Source: Leifsonia shinshuensis
GTDB taxonomy: Bacteria > Actinomycetota > Actinomycetes > Actinomycetales > Microbacteriaceae
Direction of reading: 5' to 3'
DNA: 64,000 nucleotides
Assembly (NCBI RefSeq): GCF_022606355.1
Contig: NZ_JAHHZQ010000002.1
Location: 806,001 to 870,000 of the forward strand
In this document: positions 25,444 to 35,511 of the stretch, piece by piece
How the letters are laid out: the number at the start of each line of letters is the position of its first letter
Numbering within the stretch: position 1 is the stretch's first letter
Position numbers and translations under genes: made by a program
Notes under the pieces: model-generated
Seen by the model: only the letters and a program-made list of their open reading frames with translations
Database searches by the model: none
Told to the model about the DNA's origin: nothing

Positions 25444-28400
25444 GTGCACGCCCTCTCACCCCGTCGCCCGCCGGGTGTCATCCTCGCCGTCGCCGGGCTG
25501 CTGTCGCTCGTCGCCCCGACAGTGGCCGATGCCGCGCAGGCGACTGTCGCCGCGGAGACCTCCACCGCTGTCCCGGTGGGGGCAACAGCCCCGAGAGACT
25601 CCGAGAACGCCGCAGGCGAGCGCGAAGCGCGCGAGATCGCCGCCGCCTACGGCCACGACGTGATCGTCGACTCGCAGACGTCCGCCACCTGGTTGGTGAA
25701 GGCGCGGCCCGACGGCTATCTGGAGGCCGTCGGCAGCCAGGCGCCCGAGCAGGCCGAGGTGAACGGCCGCTGGCGACCGGTCGACACCTCGTTGGTGAAA
25801 CGCGACGGTCGCTACGAAGCTGCGGTCGCCGCGGTCCCGGTGCGCATCGGCGCGGGCGGGTCGAACGAGATCGTGTCGATCCGCACGGAGTCCGGCGAAT
25901 GGGTCACCGAGACCTGGCCGCACGGCGAGCTGCCGGCGCCGGTCGTTCGCCACGACTCCGCGACGTTCCGCGAGGTGCTGCCCGGCGTCGACCTGCGGGT
26001 GGCGGCGACGAAGTCCGGGATGCGCGAGGTGCTGGTCATCAAGGATGAGCACGCGGCGAAAGACGATCGCCTGGCGTCGCTCCGCTTAGCGGTGCACGGC
26101 GCTCAGCTGGTGGAGGACCCGGAGTCTGACACCCTCGAGGCCCGCCCGCAGGAGGGCGCGCCGCTGGTGGCCTCCATCCCGGTGTGGTGGGATTCGTCGC
26201 ACCCCGGTGCAGACGCGGAGTCGCCGGGCGGCGCAGAGGCCCAGCCGCTCGACCGCTCGGTGTCGGGTCACGAGGCGGTGCTCGACATCGGAGCGGTCGT
26301 CGACTCCGGTGTGACATATCCGCTGTACGTCGACCCCGACTTCGGGGCCGGCCTCCTGGTGTACTGGTACACCGATCGCGCCTACCCGAATACGCGCTAC
26401 GTCAATCAGCCGGAGACCAAGGTGGGTCGCGGCGTCGAGAACGGCATCACCTACCTGTCCCGCTCGTACCACCGTTTCGTCACGGAGCGACTGGCCGGGG
26501 TGCTCGTGCAGAGCGCCCAGTTCTCGATCACCCAGACCTGGGCCAACAGCTGTGATGCCAACCCCGTCCAGTTGTGGCAGGCCGGTGAGGGCGGCAACGA
26601 CTACAGCTGGAACAGCGACCCCAACCTGCGCGGCCGCCTGCTGGATCAGCGGGTCAGCCGCAAGGGCAGCTCCTGCGAGGCGCCCGGGGCGGTCGGATTC
26701 GACGCGACAGCGGTCGTGCAGGAGGCCGCCGCCGTGGGCAACCGCACCGTCCTGCTCGCCCTCGGCTCCGCGGCGGGCGACGCGGGCAACCAGTACACCC
26801 GCAAGCACTACACCGGTCAATCGCGGCTGACGGTCACCTACAACACCCGCCCGGACGTCCCGACCGGCGCGCGGATGATAGCGCCAGACCGAGGGTGCAG
26901 CACCGATCGCGCAAACCCGTCGTACGTGAACGGTTCGCAGCCGCTGACGCTCCAGGTGAACGCGACCGACAGAGACCCCGAGAACGTGTCGGCGAACTTC
27001 TTCCTCCGGGAGCAGGCCACGGCTACGGGGCCCGCCGGACCGGAGCGGTTGCTCGCGGTCACGCCTCTGCAGGCGCAGGGTGCGAACCTCCGCACCACGA
27101 TCGCGGCGGACTCGCTCGCCGACGGGCGCCTCTACGCCTGGTACGCGGAGGCGTCGGACTGGAAGCACGTGTCGGCGTCGCGCACGGCGCCGTGCTACTT
27201 CGTGGTCGACTCCAGCAAACCGGCTCTGCCGACCATCGCGCTCGTCTCGGCGGCGACATCCGACGGTCAGGGCGGCTTCCGCGTGCGCTCCCGTGTCGGC
27301 GAGGCCGTGACGATCCGGGTGACGCCGCCCGCAGACGAGCACATCGCCGGATACCAGGCCTGGTGGACGACAGGCACGGCACCCTCGACCAGTCCCGTCC
27401 CACCGGTGACCGATTACACGTCGGCGCTGCCCGCATGCCGTGACCACACGGGCGCCGCCCGCATCATCTGCGCGGACCCGGGGGGTGTCGTCGAGTTCCA
27501 GGCCGCCCCACCGGACACACTCGCGACGCTCTGGGTCGCGGCCTACGACCGGGCAGGCAACGTGTCCTTTGCGCTCGCCACCGGCTCCGGAGCGGCCGGA
27601 CTCACCGTCCGCGCCGGAGCACCCGACCTGTCGGCGGGCCACGCGTGGATGCCGTGGGCTCCCTCCGGCACGAGGGTGGACGATGCGATCGGTGGAGTGC
27701 CGCTGACCGTCGGCACCTTCTCGGGCTGGCGTGAAGACTCCGACGAGGACCCCCAGCTGGCGTTCCCGGCACTGGAGACCTTGACGCGGTTCGTGGCTCC
27801 CAACTGGATCCACCGTGTCGAGGTCGACCCGGCACGGGTTCCGACGAACAACCGAATCGAGCAGACCTTCGGCCAGATCGCCCGTGCGGTCCCCGGGCGC
27901 GACCAGCCGCCGAACACGCACCCGCTGTATTCGTGCGCTTGGGGTGCGGCGAACATGCTCTCGAAATCGGCCACCTGCGAGGGAACGAACGTGGCGGCAC
28001 GATTGCTCGGCTACGCCTGGAAGACGGCGGCCGACGTCCCCGGCGGGATGGCCGGCACTGAGATCTTCCGCTGCCGTGTAGGAAACGACTACTTCGTCTC
28101 CACCCAGAGGGCGTGCGAGGGCCAGACGTTCGAGGGCAGTCACGGATTCGTGGGCGCCTACCGGCCAACGGTCACGGACGCCCCGGTGGTCGACCTCGGG
28201 GCCTCGTACTCGGTGTCCGCCCGGGTCCAGCCGGCGACGGCCTCCGGGACCCAGACCGTTCTGGCCGGGGACGCCCAGACGGAATCTCCGTTCTCGTTGG
28301 GGATGGCGGACGGGCGTTGGCGGTTCTGCGTGCGGTTCGAGGGGGCGGCCGTCGTGCCCCACTGCGCGACAGGTCCCGCAGTGGTCGCCGGTCGTTACGC

Positions 28401-28656
28401 CACGGCGACGGGCACGTGGGATGTCGTGAATCACCGGGTTTCGATCGCGGTGTGGAACGGCCTGACGCTCGGCAGTGAGCACATCTACATCGATCCATCA
28501 GGCGCGAGCACGTCTTCTGTCGCGCTGGTGGTCGGATCGTCTCGCCAGTCGCGCGCGGTGGCGCACAACTTCGGCGGCTCGGTCGCAGATGTGTCCGTAT
28601 ATCCGTCGGTCCTCCCGGAGCAGAGCCTGACCTCCGTCCCCATCCCCCTCCCGTAA
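25444..28656 (+). CDS. Secreted DNRLRE / LamG-like partner of the Rhs toxin
   Basis: A 1070-residue secreted protein. Signal peptide residues ~1-30 (PGVILAVAGLLSLVAPTVADA). The N-terminal ~270 residues are the actinobacterial Rhs-companion region (VDTSLVKRDGRYEAAVAAVPV, FREVLPGVDLRVAATKSGMREVL). A DNRLRE-like beta domain follows (about 295-460; QPETKVGRGVENGITYLSRS, TVTYNTRP), then Fn3/Big-like segments and a C-terminal LamG-type jellyroll (about 815-1065). GTG start with GGAG 5 nt upstream, in an AT-rich promoter region (25360-25415). It lies 28 bp ahead of the rhs gene, in the same direction and probably in one operon, a pairing common in actinobacteria. Probable cell-surface scaffold or target-binding partner of the Rhs protein. 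Confidence 0.75.
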   Translation: MHALSPRRPPGVILAVAGLLSLVAPTVADAAQATVAAETSTAVPVGATAPRDSENAAGEREAREIAAAYGHDVIVDSQTSATWLVKARPDGYLEAVGSQAPEQAEVNGRWRPVDTSLVKRDGRYEAAVAAVPVRIGAGGSNEIVSIRTESGEWVTETWPHGELPAPVVRHDSATFREVLPGVDLRVAATKSGMREVLVIKDEHAAKDDRLASLRLAVHGAQLVEDPESDTLEARPQEGAPLVASIPVWWDSSHPGADAESPGGAEAQPLDRSVSGHEAVLDIGAVVDSGVTYPLYVDPDFGAGLLVYWYTDRAYPNTRYVNQPETKVGRGVENGITYLSRSYHRFVTERLAGVLVQSAQFSITQTWANSCDANPVQLWQAGEGGNDYSWNSDPNLRGRLLDQRVSRKGSSCEAPGAVGFDATAVVQEAAAVGNRTVLLALGSAAGDAGNQYTRKHYTGQSRLTVTYNTRPDVPTGARMIAPDRGCSTDRANPSYVNGSQPLTLQVNATDRDPENVSANFFLREQATATGPAGPERLLAVTPLQAQGANLRTTIAADSLADGRLYAWYAEASDWKHVSASRTAPCYFVVDSSKPALPTIALVSAATSDGQGGFRVRSRVGEAVTIRVTPPADEHIAGYQAWWTTGTAPSTSPVPPVTDYTSALPACRDHTGAARIICADPGGVVEFQAAPPDTLATLWVAAYDRAGNVSFALATGSGAAGLTVRAGAPDLSAGHAWMPWAPSGTRVDDAIGGVPLTVGTFSGWREDSDEDPQLAFPALETLTRFVAPNWIHRVEVDPARVPTNNRIEQTFGQIARAVPGRDQPPNTHPLYSCAWGAANMLSKSATCEGTNVAARLLGYAWKTAADVPGGMAGTEIFRCRVGNDYFVSTQRACEGQTFEGSHGFVGAYRPTVTDAPVVDLGASYSVSARVQPATASGTQTVLAGDAQTESPFSLGMADGRWRFCVRFEGAAVVPHCATGPAVVAGRYATATGTWDVVNHRVSIAVWNGLTLGSEHIYIDPSGASTSSVALVVGSSRQSRAVAHNFGGSVADVSVYPSVLPEQSLTSVPIPLP

Positions 28657-28684
28657 CTGAAGCCACAACACCGAGGTGTCAACC

Positions 28685-31600
28685 ATGAAGTCTCCACTCC
28701 GCCGCCTCCGATCGATCGTCGGCATCGCCGGGGCGGCGGCCGTCTCGGCGGCGCTGATCCAGGGCCCGCCCGCGCTCGCCGCCGACCGCCCGTCGGCGCC
28801 CGAGTGGGTGAAGGCCGTCGACGGCTCCGCCGCGGGCGACGTGGCATCGAAGGCGGGGGTTCCGCCGGAGTCCGCGCCCATCGTCTCCGCCGACCTGCCG
28901 TCGGGTTCGTTCGAGGTCGCGACCGACGGTCAGGCCGCTGCCGCGTCGGTGGCGGTGCCCAGTGCGGACGGGTCGAAGGCGACCGTCGTCGACGGCGCGT
29001 GGCGGGAGCTCGGCGGGAGCGGCGTCGCGATCGCGTCGGCGGGCGATCCCGCTCCCGTCACGGAAGCGAAGTCCCAGCTCTCCTCGTCGAAGAAAGGGAA
29101 GTCGAAGGCCAAAGCGAAGGATCGCGTCTCGCGGGTCGCTGCGACCTTCGTCGACCGCGACAGATCGAAGAAGCTCGGGGTGTCCGGGCCGGTCCTCGAG
29201 CTGAAGCGCGCGGACAAGAAGTCGGCGAAGACCGCCGTTGGCGTCCGGATCCCGAAGAAGCTGCTCGACGCGGCTTTCGGCGCCGACTACTCCTCGCGCG
29301 TGCGCTGGGTGCAGGTGGATGCGAGGAAGATGCCGGCGTCGGCGAAGGAGTTGGCGCAGGTGGCGACTCCGGTCGAGTCGCAGACCGCCGCGAACGGAGA
29401 CGACCTCCTGATCACGCCCCGAGTGGGCGGTGCGCCGATGATGATGATGGCCATGGCGGCGCCGGCCGGCGATAGCGGCACGGGCGATTTCACCGCCACG
29501 TCGCTCAAGCCGTCCGCCGCGTGGGACGTGTCCGCCCAGACCGGTACGTTCAGCTGGCAGTACCCGTTGCGGGTGCCGCCGACGGCGGCCGGCCCCGCGC
29601 CGGAGCTGTCGCTCTCGTACGACTCGCAGTCGGTGGACGGCCTGACCGGTTCCACCAACAACCAGCCGTCAGCGATCGGTGAGGGCTGGTCGCTGGCCGG
29701 GTCGGGGTTCATCGAGCGCAGCTACGTGGGGTGCGCCGTGGACGACGGGCCGTCCGGTCCGGTGAAGACCTCCGGCGACCTGTGCTGGAAGAATGCGAAC
29801 GCGACCGTATCGTTCGCTGGGCACTCGGGCGAACTGATCCAGATCGCGGGCACGAACCAGTACCGGCTCTCCAACGACGACGGCACCCGGTTCACGGAGT
29901 TCTCCGGCGCCCCGTGCGCCCCGAACGGCACGTCCGACCGGGCCTGTTGGCAGATGATCACCACCGACGGAACACAGTATCTGTTCGGGCTCAACCAGCT
30001 TCCCGGGTACGCCGCAGGCAAGCCGACCACCAACTCCGCGTGGACCGTCCCGGTCTTCGGCAACGATGCCGGGGAGCCCTGCCACGCCGCCACCTTCGCC
30101 GCGTCGTCGTGCGACCGGGCGTGGCGCTGGAACCTCGACTACGTGCTGGACTCGCACGGCAACTCCCAGGCGTTCTACTACAACGCGCAGACCAACCGGT
30201 ACGCGAAGAACGGCACTACAGGAACCGCGTACGTGCGCGGCGGTGAACTGCAGCGCATCGAGTACGGACTGACCCAGTCGAATGTGTTCGGTGCGAACGC
30301 GGCCGGTGGCAAGGTGCTCTTCTCGTACGACAAGAACGGCCGCTGCTCGGACGCGGGCGGCGGATCATGCACGGCTCAGCCGGCAACCGGCAATGCCGTC
30401 AAGCCGGCCAAGCCGGCGGCGTATCCTGACGTGCCTTTCGACCAGCTGTGCACCTCCGGAGCGTGCGTCGGTCAGATCTCGCCGACGTTCTGGACGACGT
30501 CGAAGCTCTCTTCGGTGAAGACCCAGGTGCTGGCCGGCGGCGCGTACAAGGATGTCGACTCCTGGACGTTGAAGCAGTCGTTCCCGGCTCCCGGTGACGG
30601 CACCGCGGCAGCCCTCTGGCTCGACAGCGTCACGCACACCGGCCAGTCGGAGTCGGCGACTCTGACCGAGCCGAGCGTCACCTTCGCCGGCACGCCGCTG
30701 CAGAACCGAGTGTGGGCGGTCGACGGCCTCGCACCGCTTGACAAGTGGCGGATCGCGTCGATCAAGACCGAGCTCGGTGGCACCGTCTCGGTGAACTACT
30801 CGGGCCAGCAATGCGTGCCCGCCGACCAGAAGGCGATCTTCGCCGCTCCCCAGAACAACCTGAAGCGGTGCTTCCCACAGTGGTGGTCGCCTCAGACGAC
30901 TCCGCCACAGGCGCCGCAGCAGGACCTTTTCCACAAGTACGTGGTCACCAGCGTGATCGACAACCCGAACACCGGCGGTGCAGGTGCTGCGGCGATCGAG
31001 AAGAACTATGTCTACGGTTCTCCCGCGTGGCGGTACAACGACTCACCGCTCACACCGGCTGACAAACGCACGTGGTCGATCTTCGCCGGGTATGACAAGT
31101 CCGAGGTCCGGGTCGGCAGCTCGGCCAAGCCGGCGGACCAGCAGGTCACCGCTTACACCTTCTTCCGCGGCCTCAACGGTGACCGGGCCGCCCCGGCCGG
31201 TGGTACCAAGAACATCCTGGTCGGCGGCGTCCCCGACGAGCGCCCGTACGCCGGCCGGGTGCGGCAACAGGTGTCGACTCTGGGGGTCGGCGGCGCCGCG
31301 CTGTCGACGACGACCACGACGCCGTGGGCGTCGGCGGCAACCGCGAACAACGGGTATCACGCCGCGTGGTTCACCGGCGACGGCACGGTCGTCGTGAACG
31401 AGCCTGTCTCGACCGGTGGAAACCGCACCACAACGACGACGCGGACCTTCGACCCGTCGTCGGGTCTGGTCCGTTCCGAGCAGGTCGTGCCGAGCGACGC
31501 TGCGGCGACGTGCATCTCGACGGCCTACGCGGCACCGAACACGACCCTCAACCTGATCGCGGCGGTCGCCGAGGTGCGCCAGACGGCCGGGACGTGCGCT

Positions 31601-34600
31601 GAGGCCGAGTCGGCGGGCTCCGATCGGCTGCTCAGCAACGTCCGCACTTCGTACGACGGCGCCGCCTTCGGGGCGGCGCCCACCCGTGGCGACGCGACCA
31701 AGACCGAGGTCGTCACGGCGATGTCGGGAGCCGCGAAGACCTGGTCGACCTCCTCCACAACGAAGTACGACGCTCTCGGGCGGCCTCTCGAGGTGACGGA
31801 TGCGCTAGGGCGGATCTCCAAGACCGCTTACACGCCCGCGGGAGCCACCGGCCCGACGACGGCCGTCGAGACGACCAACCCTCTCGGCTGGAAGACGAAG
31901 ACGCAGCTGGATCCGTCGCGGGGGACGGTACTGTCCGTCACGGACGTGAACGGCAAGGCGACGACCGCGGCGTACGACGCACTCGGCCGGCGAACTGCGG
32001 TCTGGCTGCCGAACCGTCCGCAGGCGAGCAACGCATCCTCGCCGTCGATGTCGTACGCCTACTCGGTCTCGCAGTCACAGGCATCGAGTGTGACGACGGA
32101 GACCCTGGTCAATGCGTACATGGAGACGTCGATCGACCTGGTCGACGGGTTGGGGCGCGTGGTGCAGACGCAGGCGCGCGCCGTGGGAAGCGGCGCCGTG
32201 ATCAGCGACACCGCCTACGACTCGCAGGGCCGCACGACGACGACCACGAAACCGTACTGGGCCAGCACGACGCCGTCGACCAAGCTGTTCGTCGCGACGA
32301 GCATGAATCAGTTGCCGTCGCGAACGGACACCAAGTACGACGCCGCCGGCCGTACCGTGGCGAGCATCCTGTACACGTACGGGAACGAGGTGTTCCGCAC
32401 CGGGTATGCGTACAAGGGAGCCGACCGGGTCGACCTCACTCCGCCGTCGGGCGGCACTCCGACCACCACGATCACCGACAGTCGCGGGAACAAGTCCGCG
32501 CTCACCCAGTACCAGTCAGCCACCCCGTCGGGTGCCGGATTGACGACGCGGTACGAGTACAACGCCGCCGGCGCGATGACCGCCATGGTCGATCCGGTCG
32601 GCAACCGGTGGTCGTGGCAGTACGACCTGCTCGGCAACCAGGTGATCGCCGACGATCCGGACTCCGGGCGAACGGCCTCCACCTATGACCTGCTGGGGAA
32701 CGTGACCTCCACGACCGACGCGCGCGGGCAGGTGCTGGCGTACTCGTACGACACGCTCAACCGGAAGACGGCGAAGTTCTCGGGGTCGACCAGCGGTCCG
32801 ATGCTCGCGTCGTGGACGTTCGACACGGTGGCGAAGGGCAAGCCGTCCGCGTCCATCAGCTATACGGGATCGACGCCCGGTAAGCCCGGTCTGGCCTACA
32901 CGTCCGAGGTGGGCGGCTACGACGACCTGTACAACGTGACGTCCTCCACGGTGTCGATCCCGCAAGGGGCTCCTGCGTTCGGCGGGACGAACTACAAGGT
33001 GTCGCAGTCGTTCAGCGATTCCGGTCTCCGAGCGCAGACCGTTCTGCCGGCGATCGGTGGGTTGCCGACTGAACGAGTGAACGACATGTATGACGCTCGC
33101 GGAAATGTGCTGGGCCTCAAAGGCACGACCACATACGCGTTCGCTTCGTACTCCCCGACCAGTGATCTCACCTTCCTGGTTCGGGGCGCGTCCGGCAACA
33201 CATTGGACACCACCTACGGGTACAACCCGGCCACCGGCTGGGTGAACCAGGTGATCGACACCTCGGACACCGACGATTGGGCGACCGAGGCGAATCGGGT
33301 GATCACCCGGAACAATGCGGGCGGAATCACGAAGGTCGCGACGTCGAGCGAACGGGGTGCGACGGATACGCAGTGCTTCGGCTATGACGGTCTCCAGCAG
33401 CTGACGGAGGCATGGACACCGGCGAACGGTGATTGCGGTGCGGCGCCGAAGGTCGCGGGTTTGGGCGGTCCGGCCCCGTATTGGACGTCGTATGCGGTCG
33501 ATGGGGCGACGGGGAACCGGTTGTCGGTGACGAGTCACTCGAAGTCGGGCGACTCGAAGACGGCGTACGCCTACCCTGCGCCGGGTGCGGCTCGCCCGCA
33601 CGCGGCGACGAAGGTCGGTGCGGGTGCGTTCGGTTATGACGCGACGGGCAACACGGTGTCGCGTCCGGGGCAGTCGTTGACGTGGGACGAGTCGGGCAAG
33701 CTGGCGACGGTCACGACGAACGGTGTGACGCAGTCGCGTGTGTATGACGCGGACGGCAACGTGTTGCTGCAGACCGACCCGAAGTCGGGTTCGAAGCTGT
33801 TCCTGGGCGGCACGGAGGTGACGCTGGCGCCGGGTGCGTCGGCGGCGTCGGCGGTGCGGACGTATTCGTTCAGGGGTCAGCCGGTGGCGGAGCGTTCGAC
33901 GAAGGCGGGTAAGTCGGGATCGACGGTGACGTGGTTGGCGGGTGATCTGAACTCGACTCAGGACGTGGCGGTGAGCCAGTCGACGGGTGAGGTGACTCGC
34001 CGTTTCGCGGACCCGTACGGCAATGCCCGGGGTGCGAAGGCGGAGTGGTCTAGCGGTCACGGTTACTCGAACGCACCGGAGTCGCCGGTGACGGGGCTGA
34101 CCCAGTTGGGTGCGCGTGCGTATGACCCGGTGCTGGGGCGGTTCTTGTCGGTGGATCCGGTGCTGGCGCCGGAGAACCCGTTGCAGAACAACGGGTATGC
34201 GTACTCGCACAACAACCCCGTCACAACGAGCGACCCGTCAGGGTTGGCCCCGGGGTTGATGCTCGCCGACAACGGTGGGTCTTACGGGGCCCCGCGCGCC
34301 CTCGGTTCGTACAACACGCCCAAGCCTTCTGCGCCAACCAGTAGCAGCAAGGGTGACGGCGGTGGCCAAAGGCCCAGCAGTACAAGCGGCGGGGGATCCT
34401 CATCGGGCAAGGGGCCGAGCAAGCCGAAGCAGCGTGACTCGGCAATGGACGTTGCGAAGTGGGTCACCAACTCTGATCTCGGTCAGACCTTGATGATGGG
34501 CTGCGGGTTCATCCCGATCCTCGGCAGCCTCTGCGCAGGTGCCGAAGCTGCCGCATACGCGGCGCAAGGCAGATGGGGTGAAGCGGCCTTCTCGGCCGCA

Positions 34601-35002
34601 GGGATCGCCGCCGGGGTCGCGGTGGGCGCAGGCGCCGCGGTCGGTACAGCGAAGATCGCGGCCAAGCTCTCCGCGCGCGCAGCCAAGAGCGCCGAAAAGG
34701 CAGCAAAGACTGCAGACGGCGTTGTTCCGGCTTTGAGTGCAACCCAACGCCGCACGCTTGATGACGCGCTCAGGCCCGATAAACTCGATCACGTCTTTGA
34801 TCCGAAGCATAATTTTGGTCCGCTGGTGCAGAAGTTTGGGAGCCGCGAGTCCGCAATGGAGCAGATCGTCAGGGGTATTGGCGGCCCGCTGCCACAGGCG
34901 GGACGATTTGAGATTGCCCAGAGCATCGGAGGTCAGGCCGTCGTTATCCGTGGTGCGGTCGTGGATGGTGTCCCCCGCATGGGAACTGCGTTCACGCCAT
35001 GA
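28685..35002 (+). CDS. Rhs/YD-repeat polymorphic toxin
   Basis: A 2105-residue secreted Rhs protein. Signal peptide 1-33 (GIAGAAAVSAALIQGPPALA). An SpvB-like region at ~290-330 (TFSWQYPLRVPPTAAGPAPE, LSYDSQSVDGLTG) leads into YD repeats over ~1000-1790 (KYDALGRPLEV, AYDALGRRTAVW, YDLLGNVTSTTD). The Rhs core is at ~1803-1855 (LGARAYDPVLGRFLSVDPV...NGYAYSHNNPVTTSDPSG). The tip has a Ser/Gly linker, a hydrophobic pre-toxin segment and an ~75-residue toxin domain (LDHVFDPKHNFGPLVQKFG ... VIRGAVVDGVPRMGTAFTP). Its H...KH layout recalls BECR-type ribonuclease toxins, a tentative reading. ATG 28685 has CCGAGG upstream; a GTG at 28676 lacks one. Its stop overlaps the immunity ATG. Confidence 0.9.
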   Translation: MKSPLRRLRSIVGIAGAAAVSAALIQGPPALAADRPSAPEWVKAVDGSAAGDVASKAGVPPESAPIVSADLPSGSFEVATDGQAAAASVAVPSADGSKATVVDGAWRELGGSGVAIASAGDPAPVTEAKSQLSSSKKGKSKAKAKDRVSRVAATFVDRDRSKKLGVSGPVLELKRADKKSAKTAVGVRIPKKLLDAAFGADYSSRVRWVQVDARKMPASAKELAQVATPVESQTAANGDDLLITPRVGGAPMMMMAMAAPAGDSGTGDFTATSLKPSAAWDVSAQTGTFSWQYPLRVPPTAAGPAPELSLSYDSQSVDGLTGSTNNQPSAIGEGWSLAGSGFIERSYVGCAVDDGPSGPVKTSGDLCWKNANATVSFAGHSGELIQIAGTNQYRLSNDDGTRFTEFSGAPCAPNGTSDRACWQMITTDGTQYLFGLNQLPGYAAGKPTTNSAWTVPVFGNDAGEPCHAATFAASSCDRAWRWNLDYVLDSHGNSQAFYYNAQTNRYAKNGTTGTAYVRGGELQRIEYGLTQSNVFGANAAGGKVLFSYDKNGRCSDAGGGSCTAQPATGNAVKPAKPAAYPDVPFDQLCTSGACVGQISPTFWTTSKLSSVKTQVLAGGAYKDVDSWTLKQSFPAPGDGTAAALWLDSVTHTGQSESATLTEPSVTFAGTPLQNRVWAVDGLAPLDKWRIASIKTELGGTVSVNYSGQQCVPADQKAIFAAPQNNLKRCFPQWWSPQTTPPQAPQQDLFHKYVVTSVIDNPNTGGAGAAAIEKNYVYGSPAWRYNDSPLTPADKRTWSIFAGYDKSEVRVGSSAKPADQQVTAYTFFRGLNGDRAAPAGGTKNILVGGVPDERPYAGRVRQQVSTLGVGGAALSTTTTTPWASAATANNGYHAAWFTGDGTVVVNEPVSTGGNRTTTTTRTFDPSSGLVRSEQVVPSDAAATCISTAYAAPNTTLNLIAAVAEVRQTAGTCAEAESAGSDRLLSNVRTSYDGAAFGAAPTRGDATKTEVVTAMSGAAKTWSTSSTTKYDALGRPLEVTDALGRISKTAYTPAGATGPTTAVETTNPLGWKTKTQLDPSRGTVLSVTDVNGKATTAAYDALGRRTAVWLPNRPQASNASSPSMSYAYSVSQSQASSVTTETLVNAYMETSIDLVDGLGRVVQTQARAVGSGAVISDTAYDSQGRTTTTTKPYWASTTPSTKLFVATSMNQLPSRTDTKYDAAGRTVASILYTYGNEVFRTGYAYKGADRVDLTPPSGGTPTTTITDSRGNKSALTQYQSATPSGAGLTTRYEYNAAGAMTAMVDPVGNRWSWQYDLLGNQVIADDPDSGRTASTYDLLGNVTSTTDARGQVLAYSYDTLNRKTAKFSGSTSGPMLASWTFDTVAKGKPSASISYTGSTPGKPGLAYTSEVGGYDDLYNVTSSTVSIPQGAPAFGGTNYKVSQSFSDSGLRAQTVLPAIGGLPTERVNDMYDARGNVLGLKGTTTYAFASYSPTSDLTFLVRGASGNTLDTTYGYNPATGWVNQVIDTSDTDDWATEANRVITRNNAGGITKVATSSERGATDTQCFGYDGLQQLTEAWTPANGDCGAAPKVAGLGGPAPYWTSYAVDGATGNRLSVTSHSKSGDSKTAYAYPAPGAARPHAATKVGAGAFGYDATGNTVSRPGQSLTWDESGKLATVTTNGVTQSRVYDADGNVLLQTDPKSGSKLFLGGTEVTLAPGASAASAVRTYSFRGQPVAERSTKAGKSGSTVTWLAGDLNSTQDVAVSQSTGEVTRRFADPYGNARGAKAEWSSGHGYSNAPESPVTGLTQLGARAYDPVLGRFLSVDPVLAPENPLQNNGYAYSHNNPVTTSDPSGLAPGLMLADNGGSYGAPRALGSYNTPKPSAPTSSSKGDGGGQRPSSTSGGGSSSGKGPSKPKQRDSAMDVAKWVTNSDLGQTLMMGCGFIPILGSLCAGAEAAAYAAQGRWGEAAFSAAGIAAGVAVGAGAAVGTAKIAAKLSARAAKSAEKAAKTADGVVPALSATQRRTLDDALRPDKLDHVFDPKHNFGPLVQKFGSRESAMEQIVRGIGGPLPQAGRFEIAQSIGGQAVVIRGAVVDGVPRMGTAFTP

Positions 35003-35352
35003 AACAGTTGAAGCCCGGCAATCGCCTTCCTGCAGACATCCGTCGGCTAGTCGCGCGGGTGACGGCTCCTCTCGGAGATGCATCCGTGATCCTGCAACGC
35101 CAGGCCGAACACGCAACGGTCGTCCGATGCACAGCCACGATGCTGGATGTAGAAGTGCCGTCGGGTATGCCAATCGTCGAACTTTCGGATGGCCCAGCGC
35201 CTTGCGTCGCACTGGTCTACGACGGTGAGCAACTAGTTGGCGAACTGCTCGTGTGGGTTCGAGACGGCCGTTTAATCGGCTTGGAGCAAGCTTGGTACAC
35301 CGATGACCCGCCAAAATCGTGGCCTTCTCCCGACACGCTGCGAGTCGCATGA
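34999..35352 (+). CDS. Immunity protein for the Rhs tip toxin
   Basis: A 117-residue soluble protein directly after the Rhs toxin, its ATG overlapping the toxin TGA (ATGA). Position, size and coupling make it the cognate immunity protein. The sequence looks like a small beta-rich domain (VVRCTATMLDVEVPSGMPIV, CVALVYDGEQLVGELLVWV) ending in LEQAWYTDDPPKSWPSPDTL, an ending I have seen in small actinobacterial Rhs-linked proteins but cannot tie to a named Imm family. No membrane segment, as expected if it blocks a cytoplasmic nuclease. Confidence 0.75.
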   Translation: MKQLKPGNRLPADIRRLVARVTAPLGDASVILQRQAEHATVVRCTATMLDVEVPSGMPIVELSDGPAPCVALVYDGEQLVGELLVWVRDGRLIGLEQAWYTDDPPKSWPSPDTLRVA

Positions 35353-35511
35353 GATTTGATGTTCGGCACCACGCGCCCGCCGCAGGGTCCTGCTCCCGAC
35401 CGCGCTGAGGATCTCGAACGGGACCGCCGTCGTCGTTTCGTCGAAGGACTCGAAGCGGCTGGGCTGCCAAGATTCCAAGTACGCAGTACAGACTTCCGGA
35501 CGGAATTGGTC
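35353..35511. other. Unassigned spacer before orphan Rhs module 1
   Basis: About 160 bp following the intact immunity gene. A 63-residue frame (35356-35547) runs through it into the Rhs core in the wrong frame, so I do not call a gene. It probably marks the recombination junction where an older toxin tip was displaced. Confidence 0.4.

Noticed and set aside
32516-34210. 564-codon antisense frame across the rhs gene, rich in Arg and His
   Set aside because: Composition is that of a GC-rich shadow frame (Arg/Pro/His runs, no domain), and the plus strand carries an obvious Rhs protein.
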